Of a DNA stretch of 64,000 bases, positions 32,013 to 43,275 are shown piece after piece. Source of the DNA: Pseudovirgaria hyperparasitica (taxonomy: Eukaryota > Ascomycota > Dothideomycetes > Acrospermales > Acrospermaceae). A model generated the notes under the pieces. It saw only the letters and a program-made list of their open reading frames with translations, did no database searches and had not been told where the DNA came from. Both the position numbers and the translations under genes were made by a program. The stretch spans positions 1,509,446 to 1,573,445 of the forward strand of contig NW_022985549.1 in assembly GCF_010093815.1 (NCBI RefSeq), in the 5' to 3' direction. Each line of letters starts with the position of its first letter. Within the stretch, counting starts at the first letter, position 1.

Positions 32013-35000
32013 TTTTAATTTCTCTCTATATAGCACGACGGTAGCTTATAGAGATAGCTCCTACTACGCGCTATAATACCCGTGGTACTACCTTATATAA
32101 GAGACTCTCTCTAAATCTAAACGAAGAGAATAGTCTCCCTATAACCACCTCCACTAATAAGTACACCCTATAGACTATTATACTAATAACTAGTACGGTA
32201 TTCTATATAACCGTGGAAGATTACCTAGATAATAAGGAAGGAGTCCATTATACTCCATCGCGGTCTAGTTTACACTATACTAGACCCATCCTTACTATAA
32301 GACTAGACCCTATTAACGTTAATAAACTAATTTATTAGAACTAACTAATATTAACCACGCCTTACGACGATATATATACTAAGCTATATATAGAGAGGTA
32401 GCGTTAGGCTTAGCTCGAGTAGTAACTTCGCGAACTTAATAAAGCGTAAGGATAAACCGCTAGACTCGAAGCCGTACTACGCGCTTTAGTGCTAGTAGTA
32501 ACTAACCTATACTAATATAGACTAACTTAAGCCGAAATAGTCTAACTAAGTCTATTACTATCCTAGTTACCTTAGTCTAAGAAACCACCTTACTTTGATA
32601 GTAAAACCAGGAGGAGCTTTTACGAATAGGCTTACTAGTATAGCCGATTCTTCTACCTATTCACGAACGATAGTAATAAGATTAGGTTCGCATAGAACTA
32701 CCTAGACCTAACGCCATCTAAACGTTAGATAGTATATTAAATTAAATACCCTAAGGATGTATATAACTAGGACACGTTCACCGAATTCCTTCTTTAATAC
32801 TTCGGCGACAGAGCCAAGCGACGCGAATAGGCTTAGAGCTATATCTTTAAGACTTAATAGCGAGAGAGATAATCCCCGTTATAACTCCTTAAATATCTCC
32901 GACCTCTTTAGAGAGAAGCTAAGAAAGATCGCATGGTTCGATAATACGACGACTTTAAAAGGTCCCTTAACCCGAGCGTAAAGGAACGCATCGACCTTAT
33001 AACGTCTATCCCTACTAATCTTTAGGTACTCGCGAATCTCATAGAATAATATTAGCGTATAATAAATAACTAACGTCGTATAGGCGCATGACTATCCCTA
33101 TTAATCTAATCTAATACGAAATCGTCTAAAGAGAACCGGTTTAGTAATAGATCGCGCGGAATACCTTATAGGCGCTACTACTCTATGAACTCGAGAAGAT
33201 AAGGCCCGTACCGCGGATCTTTCTACTAGTCGATATATTAAGACGCGAGAAACGACTCGTATAAACGACCTAAAGTCACCTACTATACCTATAGTAGGAT
33301 AGGCTATATAGTACCCGAGTACCGCTTAGGGAAACCACTAAATACTAATATAGATACTAAGTTAGTTATATACTATAAGTACTAATAGCTAGAATACATC
33401 GCGCCTAACTACCCGGTATATAATATAAAAAACTAACTACCTACGAGAAACCCTCGTGACTTATAGATATAACTAAAATAGAGGGATAACTAGCTAACTA
33501 GTATATCGAACTATAGGCTAGGCCTATTAAGGTCCCCCGTGGATAACATTAGACCGTAATACTTAATAGCGGTTTAGCTACTAACGTTATATCGACTTAA
33601 TAAGCACGAGAACTTAACGTCGATATTTAAGTATTAATAGATACTACCTTCTATAGTATCGATAGTCCTATTAAATCGTAGGGTACCTATACTATTAAAT
33701 ACGGTATCTAGGATAGCGGGGGGAAGTAGAAACCCTACTACTTAACCTTTATCGTAGTAGATAGTCCCTTTAATATAATCCTTAGTATGCTATAGCTTAA
33801 AAAATATAACCCGAAACTAGACTTCATCTAGAAAACAGCTAGCTAGCGTATATACCTACTATAATAGAACCTAGTATAGCTAGTCGATAATGAATAATTC
33901 TAGAAGGACTACGAAAAGGTAATCTCCGCTATCTACGTCCTCTTACTTACTTAAAATAGAGAGCTTAGTATTAAAGTAGACGAAAACCTACTATATTAGT
34001 ATAAAATATACTAACATGTCGCGTTAGCGATCGACTCGTCTAAATTACCTTAATACTAACCTAACGACCTTACTATTAACCTTAAAGACGGTTAATAACC
34101 CCTATACGGACCCATTTACCCTCTATTAGAACCCGAGCTATAGGTCCTCCGAGAATATATCGAAAAGAACCTTACGCGAGGATAGATTAGGCCTAGTATA
34201 TCTCTAGCCGGAGCTCTAATCCTCTTTATAAAGAAGAAGGATAGGAGTCTCCGTCTATATATTAACTACTATAGTCTAAATAATATCACGCGAAAGAATC
34301 GTTACCTACTACCTCTTATCTCCGAGTCTATTAATAGACTAGGGCGCGTAAAGATCTTTACTAAGCTCGATCTACGCGACGCCTACTACCGCCTATATAT
34401 TAAGAAGGGCGATAAGTAGAAAACGGCGTTTAGGACCCGTTATGGATACTTCGAGTATATAGTAGTCCCTTTTAAACTAACTAACGCGCTAGGAACCTTC
34501 TAAGCGTATATTAATAACGCGCTAGTAGGCCTACTCGATACGACGTGCATCGTATACCTTAATAACATCCTTATCTTCTCTAATAACGAAGAAGAACACA
34601 TCTAGCACGTACACGTAGTCCTAGATAGGCTAGAAAAACATAAGCTATATATTAAGCTATCTAAATATAAGTTCCACTAGGACCACGTTAACTTCCTTGG
34701 CTTCGTTATTACTAATTAAGATATAACCATAGAAAGGGATAGAGTCGCTACTATTATGGACTAGCCTAAACTAAAATCGGTTCGAGACATACGTGTCTTT
34801 ATCGGATTTACTAATTACTACCGAAAATTCGTTAAGCATTTCTCCCGGCTAGTAGCACCGCTTAACGCGCGTACTACTACTATAGATTCGTCTATTATAG
34901 TCCGCGGTAGATAGAAATAGCGTAATATTAAATTATAGTCTATAGAATTATCGGAAGGCGAAAGGGCCTCCTTCGAGAAAATTAAAGAGGCATTTATAAC

Positions 35001-37649
35001 TACTCTATTACTAGTGTACTTCGACCTAACTAAACCTATCCGCATTAAAACCAACGCGTTAGGATTTATAATCTTAGGTATTCTCTTCTAGCCTAGACTA
35101 ACTAAGTCTAAAAAGGTCTAATAGTATCTAGTTGCGTTCTTCTCACGTAAAATAGTTAATATTAAGACTAGATATACTATCTATAACCAAGAGCTACTAG
35201 TAATAGTAGAGTTATTTAAATAGTAGTAATATTATCTTAAAGGTGCTATATATAACGTCGAGTTACTAACTAATTACTATAACTTAAAGGGGTTTATAAG
35301 CACGATAGTTTTAAACCGTTAATAGGTCTAATAGGCTAAGTAGCTTACGAACTTTCACTTTATAATCTACTATCGACCTAGAAGTATAAACCTAGCTAAT
35401 AGGATATTAAGAAGACCTAACTATAAAGAAGGCGCCTAGGATTATAGTAGCTATAGGGTCCTAGAGTAGCTATAGGCCTAACTCTCAAGGACGAGGTTGG
35501 ATTTTAAGTTATTAGGCGATTAGTAAGATACTAACGTCGATGCCGGTAATCGAATCTCTAAGACCGAAGCCGGTAACTAAAGACGCGGTACTAAAGTCCC
35601 TAGTAGGCCGTTTATTAGTGCTATCGGGAAGAGCGATAATACCTAGCGTGAATATCTAATTAACCTCGTCTAGTTAATCGTGGATCTATAGAAGATAGAC
35701 CCGATAGTTTTAAAGTTATATAAAATATAGTAAGATAGGTTATTACGGACTAAAGTAGACTATAAGTAGACCTTTGTGGACGGCTTACTTTACTACGATA
35801 GAAAGTACTATATACTAACGGGTAACGCGCGATTTAACGTAGTTAGCCGATACCATAACGCTAATCTAGTAGGATACTTTAGGTATATACGTACCCTAAG
35901 CTTAATTCGTTAGTACTATTTTTAGGAAGATATATCTAAGTATATCGAAGAATAGATAGCTACTTATCCGATTTATCAAAGAACGAAGGCCCCTAGGTAT
36001 AAGCCATATAGGAATTTATAGCCTCTTTTAGCCCCCCTCTTTATATAGGAAGACGTTACTATAGACTTTATAGTTAACTTACCTCTAAGCGAGATGCTTA
36101 GAATAAGTTATAATTCTATTCTTATTATCGTAGATAGACTTATAAAGATATCTAGGTATATCCTAGTATAGAAGACGATTACATCTAAAGAACTAGCGTA
36201 GGTGTTCTAGAACGAGATTATTAAGGTCTATAGTATACTAAAAAGGATCGTTACGGACCGAGGAAGTACCTTCACGTCTAAATTCTAGACGTTATTCTAC
36301 GAAATAGTAAGTATAAATAGAAATATATCTATAGTATTTTATCCTTAGACGGATAGCTAGATAGAGCGATAGAACTAGACGCTCGAGGCCTACCTACGCG
36401 TATTCTATAATTTCGAGTAGAACGACTAGGCCTCCCTACTAAATATAGTAGAGTTCGTATATAATAATAGTTATTATAGTATAATAGGTATTATACCTTT
36501 CTAGGCGAACCTCAGACGTAGTCTAAGGATAGGTTTTAAGCCTTAGACGGTCTAATTTAATCGAATAATAGACGTGAACGTCTATGCTTAGGAATTAGCG
36601 ATTAAAATCTTCGAAACCGCACGTAACTATCGCGCTATAATCTAATAAGTAAACGACTCGTATACGAAGTACTATAATAGGTTAGCTAAGGATTAGACGT
36701 ACGAGGAGGGCGACGAGGTCCTTCTTAACGTCCGTAATATACAAACGTCGTAAGTAAACAAGAAGCTTAATTATAAAATGGCTGGTTCCTTCCGAATCAA
36801 ACGTCGTATTAGTATAAGAGTCTACGAGCTCGACTTAGGAAGCGATATAAGAATCTATAACGTGTTCCACGTCTTACTACTCGAAAGATTTCGACCTAAC
36901 GTATATAGCCGCACGAACGTATAGTTACACTCTATTATACTCTAAGATAGACTAGACGTATTCGAAGTAGACTATATTATCGAATATAGAATTAATAAAG
37001 ATGGTATTTAGAAATATAGAATCCGTTAGAAGGACTATACTAAGGACGAGGACACCTAGGAACTAGTAGTATATATCTTAAGTTCTATAATAGCTACGTA
37101 TAAGTAAAAGATATAGAATAGCGTATTATTAATATAAGTATAGCGACGTCGCGGTCGTTATAAAAAGAAGAAGGATACCGTAGAGAACGAAGTGCTAAAC
37201 TAGGAAATCCAGACGCGCACTAGGAAAACTCTACATAGTAGCCCTATAATTTAAGCGTTATACGGTTACTAGACGCGAAGAAAGCGTAAATAACCATTTT
37301 AGGAACGCGACGCGACACACTATAATAGAATAACATAGAAGAGTCTAGAATGGACTAATATAGACCATTATACACGAGAAAAACATGGGACTAAGAACCT
37401 AAAAAAAGGTACCCTACCATAGAATTAAACTCTTAACACGAAATATAAAAAGTTAGAGTACCCGAACTAATAACTACTAGGCTACTAGTTCGGGTGCTCT
37501 AATAGAATTTATAGAGATAAACTAATTTATATACGGTGCCTATACTTAGGTGACTTAAGGAAAATTAGAATGTAGAAACCGATAGTTATAAGCTAAGCAA
37601 GCGCATATATAATATCGTTAAGTTAAGAATTAAATTACTAGAAACTGGC

Positions 37650-39240
37650 CGACGGGTATCTAAACGGTCTAAAAAGGACTAAAATAGATAAAAGCTAGGT
37701 AAATAGAGCCGGCGCGCACCACCTATAGTAGATCTAGAATATATAGAGCTAGGCATAGAGCTAAACCCATAGAGCTAGAACCATAGAGCTACTCCTCTAT
37801 CTTATCATCCGTCCTAACCTCTAGTATAGTCCTCTCTAACCGCACGATATGGTAGTAGAGGACGACGACCTTAGCCTCTAGAGTAATAACCCGATCCGTT
37901 AGAGCCTAGAGGGAAGAGCCTTAAGCGCCGGAGCGTAGCGACTAGGTCTAAAGTTAGCTAACACGATCTAGAATAATCTAGAAGGGAATATATACCCTCT
38001 TATAAGGCGACTTAGAGGGAGAAATAGTAGACCTCTTATAAGATCTATTAGTAGCGCGAGACGGACGGGGGGGGATAGAGCGAATCCTCTCTACGGCCTC
38101 TATAGCTAGGATAGACTCCCTAGAATAGNNNNNNNNNNNNNNNNNNNNNNNNNNNNNNNNNNNNNNNNNNNNNNNNNNNNNNNNNNNNNNNNNNNNNNNN
38201 NNNNNNNNNNNNNNNNNNNNNNNNNNNNNNNNNNNNNNNNNNNNNNNNNNNNNNNNNNNNNNNNNNNNNNNNNNNNNNNNNNNNNNNNNNNNNNNNNNNN
38301 NNNNNNNNNNNNNNNNNNNNNNNNNNNNNNNNNNNNNNNNNNNNNNNNNNNNNNNNNNNNNNNNNNNNNNNNNNNNNNNNNNNNNNNNNNNNNNNNNNNN
38401 NNNNNNNNNNNNNNNNNNNNNNNNNNNNNNNNNNNNNNNNNNNNNNNNNNNNNNNNNNNNNNNNNNNNNNNNNNNNNNNNNNNNNNNNNNNNNNNNNNNN
38501 NNNNNNNNNNNNNNNNNNNNNNNNNNNNNNNNNNNNNNNNNNNNNNNNNNNNNNNNNNNNNNNNNNNNNNNNNNNNNNNNNNNNNNNNNNNNNNNNNNNN
38601 NNNNNNNNNNNNNNNNNNGTTAGTAGAGTAGTAGCTAATACTAGAGTTAGAGCGAAAGAGATATTTAGAGCCGGCCGTATAGCCCTTAATATACTTATAG
38701 TATATTAAACCGTAGTTCGCCGTTTTCCTATAGCGTAAACTATAACTACGTTTAGTATCCTCGGCGACCTAGGCCTTATTATTAGTAGGCTAGGGTTTAG
38801 AGTAAATATTAAGGTCCTAAAAGGACCTAGAGTAACTAAATTAGTCTATATTAGACCGGAAGGAAGAGCGGCAAGGCGGCGGCGTGGGTAAGCGCGAGGG
38901 CTCGTAATTATTGTCTATAACGAGATCTTCTTCATCCTCTAGAGGAGGTAGAGTAGACGGTATACGCTTTAGAGCGAGAGAAGAACCTACGACTACTTTA
39001 TCTATAAGTTTAGTACTAGGATTACCTAGATTAGAGCGACTAGTAGCCATATTAGTAATAGAGGTAGTAATAGTAGTAGCCCTAGCTACTCTCTTCTCCG
39101 ACTTAGAGCGCGCCTTTATACTACTATAATAGATAGACTTCTTAGCTGGCGTGGCCGGGGAGGAGACGATACCTTTAGAGCGAGTCTTACGAGAGGAGGA
39201 GGTAGGCTTAGAGATAGGACTAGTATTAGATATCTATATA
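37650..39240 (-). other. Opposite-strand coding-like tract of ChrA (plus copy), contains the assembly gap
   Basis: Homologous in position and composition to the plus-strand tract of the minus copy: basic Ser/Thr-rich start near 39.23 kb, the PPLEDEEDLVID block near 38.93-38.96 kb, and the coiled-coil-like end near 37.8 kb. The segment with the apparent intron falls at or next to the N run. It is a fossil tract. Confidence 0.5.
38129..38618. other. Assembly gap (490 N)
   Basis: Unknown bases. The corresponding stretch of the minus copy is only about 375 bp once TRIM and ChrB are removed, so the gap length is approximate, or the plus copy has extra sequence here. Confidence 0.99.
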
Positions 39241-39712
39241 TATACATTAGCTAGAGATCTAAGGAAGGAATATTCGTCTACCCTTAACGGCGATTAATGA
39301 AGCTAAATTAGTAACCGTAATAACGCGAATAGGTCACATAGAACCGGTTCTAATAAGAATAGACCACTATAGACCCTTCTAAACCTAAACTAGGGAAGAT
39401 AGTATATAAATTAACGACTTACCTTAAGAGCGAGGTGGATATACTAGAGAATAAAATTAAAGGCGAGCGAAGCTAAATATATACTCGACTAAAGTAGTAA
39501 TTATATATCCTAGGTAGTAGCCACGAAGTAAGGGATAAGCGCGTATATAAACTAGTAAAAGTGAACTAGAATCTCGAGTTTACCTATATTAAGGATAGTT
39601 ATAACGTTATAGGAACTTAGTTACGGATATATAGATATATAATAGATTATAGAGACTTAGAATTATATATACTTAAGTGCTTTAGGGCGAAGTATAAAAA
39701 GAAGAAGGATAT

Positions 39713-39950
39713 TATTAGGACGGGAACTATAATAGATCTATATAGACTATTCTAATCTATATAGCCACGTAGTGGCTAGAGCTAGGTTAAGTTAGCTAAG
39801 TTAAGCGATATTACTATATAAGTAGACCATATAAACCGATTCCTACTCGTTAGGAATTAACCTCGTATAAGAGTAAGATTACTCCATAAATACATTCCTA
39901 TATCTCTCTATGAACTATTAGACTACTATCCCACGTCTTTACTCTTTATA
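39713..39950 (+). repeat. ChrA plus copy, 3' LTR
   Basis: 238 bp, gap-free partner of 31775-32012. It is followed by target duplication AGATA. Confidence 0.92.
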
Positions 39951-39955
39951 AGATA

Positions 39956-40989
39956 TATATTTAACGTATAACGTCTAGAAAGCCATCTAGTATTTAAGGA
40001 CTACCTAGGTTATTACGTCTATAGGCTTCTATAAGGCTATGCTAAAGGGTGTGGATATACTTTAATATATATATCCCGTAGATTTATAGTTTCTCGAACT
40101 TAGGTATAGCTTCCTAGCGCTCTACTAATTCCACGGTATAAATCTATTTCTAGATTAATAAGTACTATTCCTCGTAGGCGTTATCTCTAGTTTCTTCTAA
40201 GTATATATCGGGTACTCGGAGTAGAATACGGCCTCTTCTTACTAGTATAGCTAGGCTTATCTAGTTAGGGTTATTAAGAAGGAGGTTATTAAAGTCTCTT
40301 ACTAGTTCTTCTCGAGTAATATAGTCGTTCCTCATTTATAACTCGAGTTAATTAGTATATATATTAATTAGTACTAACGTACGAGCGTCTCTAGTAAGGT
40401 CCCTTATAGCTAGGTTAGTATTAAGGAGCGCGGTAAGCGCGTTAATGGTGTTTAACGGCTTATTACGGGCGTGTCCTATATTTTAGGGAGTATTAGCTCC
40501 TTCTATAGGGACGTCGCTATCGCGATCGGGGTTCTATAAGGAAGATATCTTAATATAGCTTAGGTAAGGAAGGCGTTTTCTAGGGTGATAATTATCTTCT
40601 AAGTTAGAATTACGGCGTTAATTTATATTAACGAGTAGCTAGAATATCTATCACGGACATAGAGGGAGTTAATATATATTTTTCTTACGTGACTCTTTTA
40701 GCTTATTTTATAATATATTACTATCCGCTAGGACTATTGAATTTAGTCGTTAAGCTTTATTACCGTAATTTCTATCTCTGAAATTAGAATATATTGCTTT
40801 AGAGAAGGGTTTTCGTGTTAGACTCTAGGTTCGTTCTTATTATTATCTAGTAAGTTATATAGTTCGTCGTAAGCGTTAAATGTTTTTAACGAGTTCCCTT
40901 ATATAAGGGGTAAGATAACTACCCCTTAGGAGGCATCGCCGAAGCGATAGCCTCCCTAGGAGGATAAAAACTAGATTTCAGCTACTAGA
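39956..40989 (-). other. Gag-side interior of the outer element (decayed)
   Basis: Continues the outer element beyond ChrA to its 5' LTR. Minus-strand composition is consistent with gag and leader. Near 40.93-40.97 kb there are short inverted repeats (CCTCCCTAGGAGG among them). No open frame. Confidence 0.5.
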
Positions 40990-41121
40990 TATAGAAACTT
41001 TAGTAAATTAGACGTGGTAAAATTGATTAACGTGTCTACTAAGTCTATCTAAGTGCTATATATACCAGCCTAACGCTGAATAAGATCTAAGTAACGGGGA
41101 TTACCTAATAGGAATCCCACA
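40990..41121 (-). repeat. Right LTR (5' LTR) of the outer element
   Basis: 132 bp, ends GGAATCCCACA. It keeps the unaltered outer terminus that the left LTR has lost at its inner end. Followed by TCGA. Confidence 0.88.
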
Positions 41122-42592
41122 TCGATTCTGAAGCCTCAGAGTATCAACGATATCAAGCGTGTCCTCGCGTATGCAACGGAACAGAAGCTTGCGGTTTCGA
41201 TCAGGACTGGTGGCCATCAATACAGCGGCGCCTCCTCCACCGGGGGAAGAAATATCTTGCTGGATGTTTCTGAAACATTCAAGAATGAGTTCACGTATTC
41301 AAAAGATAAAAATCTCGTTCGCGTAAGCGTCAGCTGGGCACTTGGGGACTTTCTTGAGAAACTAGCCGATAATAATCTGTTTGTGCCGACTGGGCAGTGT
41401 ATTTACGTGATGCTTGGGGGACACGCGCAATCTGGTAAAAGTGGTCCCTGTCAGTTCTAGAATATATGTGCTAATATTGTCAGGTGGATGGGGCATGCTC
41501 GGACGTAGCTTCGGACTCTTTGCAGATACAGTCAAGGCTCTTGAGATCATTACGCATGACGGTACAGAGCTCGAGGTCACGAAAGAAAGCAACCCAGATA
41601 TGTTCTATGCCCTCCTAGGCGGTAGCCCGGGCAACTTTGGGGTGTTGACCCATATTACATTCACTCCTTTCCACGACGAACAATACAAGGGCTCCCGTGG
41701 CATGAAGGCCATATACAATTACAGTCATGCAAACCTCAAGCGTGTCCTCGACATCCTAGTCGAGATGGCGGAAGACGATGCATTCAGCCGTAATTTTGAC
41801 CTTGGCATCAATTGCCTTGATCTCGGTGCGTCTCTGGGTGGCCACAGTCTTCCTGACATTCCGGAACTCAAAGTGCCTGAGTTGGACATCTACAAACCAA
41901 TGATTGTCATTTACGCTCAGTGGGTTCCTACATCTCCCAACGACACCTTCGGTACCAAAGAACAGGCATGGTTCGATCGCATCCTCAAAGGCCACTTTGG
42001 AATTCCCATATTCGGGCTCAACGAAGTCGTCAAGGCGCCTATGTCCAAGATTGTCCAAATGTGGCTCTTTAAGAAGCATCGCGAGTTCAATACGCCTTAC
42101 GTCAAACGCACGTACCTCACCTCCTCGACTACCCTTTCGAAGACCGGATGGTCCGACTGGGTCGCGAGCCGTTTCGATGCCATCGTCGGCTTCAACAGCA
42201 ACAGTCTGCATTTCGTATCCCAAATTCAGGTCTTCGGTGGCGCGAAATCGCAGTTCCGCGTTAATGCAAATAATGGTACGAGTCACAGCTGGCGCGACAC
42301 AACGGTTTGTGCAACGATTGACTGTTTCCACGAGGACAATGAGATAGCCAGAGAGGCTGCAGAATCTTGGCAGCACAAGAATGACGTCGAGGGTATTGGT
42401 GCAAATGGGAAGTTTAGCAAGGTTGATAAGCGAGTGCTGTGGGGTAGCTATGGAGACTGGAATATGGAGAATGTGTGGCAGTGCTATTATGATGACAAGG
42501 AGAAGTATGAGAAGCTCGGAAGATTGAGAGGTAAGATGGATCCAGATGGGGTGTTCACACCAAATCCTTTCTCTGTGAAGAGAATATTGTGA
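41122..42592 (+). pseudogene. FAD-linked oxidase (BBE-like, PCMH domain), main 3' part, severed from its start
   Basis: Frame resumes at 41126 with a stretch matching family positions just before the FAD site. Exons 41126-41434 and 41484-42592 flank a 49-nt intron (GTAAAA...TGTCAG). Motifs: TGGHQYSGAS (pyrophosphate loop), GGHAQSG|GWGMLGR across the intron, LGGSPGNFGVLT, and the C-terminal BBE signature with DPDGVFTPNPF. With the 5' fragment the coding length is 1548 nt, exactly 516 codons, and no further break was noticed in this part. Such enzymes oxidise small secondary metabolites with covalently or tightly bound FAD. As the promoter and codons 1-43 are 33.5 kb away, no normal product is possible. 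Codon use and GC look like a recently functional gene. Confidence 0.88.
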
Positions 42593-43275
42593 TTAGGCAC
42601 CTTTTTACCGCGAGCATATCATTGTATTCTCTCGAAAGTTTGAATAAGATGCGATAGAGTACCACTACTGTAGCCGCCCTTTGCCCTTTCAACTGCGGAT
42701 ACTAAAACGAACCATCTAATATTCACCGCATTTCCGCCCCTCCAATTTCATTGTAGCTTTCAATGAAATTGGCCTCGAGTCACGTATACTGGTTGCCGCT
42801 AATTAGTGTATCCCCCTATAATCGCGAGGATTTTCGGCATTCGAGACATGAGAAGAAGTACGATTGCAAATGCCACATCTTTGACAACATAGCTATCTCA
42901 GTACATGGGGGCTTTCTCTGCATAAGTTAATAGAATCTTGCAACGTCGTATCTGAAATGTTCTTCTTATTAGTCTTAAATATGCGCATTCTTATCAATAT
43001 CTTCTTCAGTCCAGCCTTAGGGTTGTAGACACGACAGTGGAAAATGAGACTAAGATGCCACAGAAGACGTATAAACTCAAACGACTGGGTATGTTGCATT
43101 CAGCGGCAATATCAAGATGTCCAAGATCTCATAACATGAATAAAGATGCGATCAATAGCTCTGTTTTGAGTGGATAAGCGGACGCGACCGGTTAAAGGTC
43201 TACGCTCATACATTAAACAGTAAGGATAGACTGGATTTGGGTTAAAAGGATGCCGACTCAGAACTGTTGGTCCGA
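42593..43275. other. Intergenic between oxidase remnant and rhodopsin-like gene, with a hairpin
   Basis: No gene seen. It contains one perfect 12-bp inverted repeat with a 7-nt loop at 42742-42772. The rest is ordinary convergent 3' flank. Confidence 0.5.
42742..42772 (+). repeat. Perfect hairpin, 12-bp stem and 7-nt loop
   Basis: CCAATTTCATTG (42742-42753), loop TAGCTTT, then CAATGAAATTGG (42761-42772). About 150 bp after the oxidase stop. Possibly a 3' UTR structure or a miniature transposon scar; no target duplication was noticed. Confidence 0.6.

Larger units (their letters stand above)
31775..39950 (+). mobile_element. Chromovirus ChrA, plus-strand copy (Ty3/gypsy), fossil
   Basis: 238-bp LTRs at 31775-32012 and 39713-39950, target duplication AGATA, about 8.2 kb including 490 N. 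Plus-strand order: gag about 32.1-33.2 kb, zinc-knuckle remnant near 33.28 kb, protease near 33.5 kb, RT about 34.15-34.75 kb, RNase H about 35.0-35.35 kb, integrase about 35.8-36.75 kb, chromodomain remnant about 36.95-37.12 kb. A coding-like tract on the minus strand follows, as in the other copy. It is full length in layout but broken in dozens of places. The LTRs differ by 18 transitions and no gaps by my count. Insertion into the outer element is independent of the minus copy. Confidence 0.92.
7587..41121 (-). mobile_element. Outer Ty3/gypsy LTR retrotransposon fossil carrying all other elements
   Basis: Bounded by 132-bp LTRs (7587-7718, 40990-41121) with TG...CA ends and target duplication TCGA. 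Its own interior survives in three parts, 7719-9000, 25279-31774 and 39956-40989, about 8.8 kb in all, interrupted by the two ChrA copies. Pol decay products lie on the minus strand in gypsy order: gag-like sequence right of about 31.0 kb and beyond 39.96 kb, RT core near 29.7-30.5 kb, RNase H near 28.9-29.5 kb, integrase core near 28.1-28.7 kb, then a long tail to about 26.9 kb. It is broken in dozens of places and no frame of useful length is left. The LTRs differ at 12 positions by my count, all transitions, which is RIP rather than a clock, so age is unknown; it is the oldest layer of the nest. Confidence 0.88.

Noticed and set aside
32757-35054. Short frames at 32757-32981 (plus) and 34818-35054 (minus) as separate genes
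   Set aside because: The first is a fragment of the fossil ChrA gag, the second a shadow opposite RT; neither is a host gene.
40930-40989. tRNA-type primer site next to the right LTR of the outer element
   Set aside because: Sequence beside the LTR could match a tRNA 3' end if one RIP change is assumed, but no tRNA was identified, so it is not claimed.
7587-41121. One single giant transposon (Starship-like) covering the whole block
   Set aside because: No captain recombinase or cargo genes; LTRs, target duplications and pol remnants explain the block as nested LTR elements.
41756-42376. 206-codon minus-strand frame
   Set aside because: Antisense shadow of the FAD oxidase main exon.
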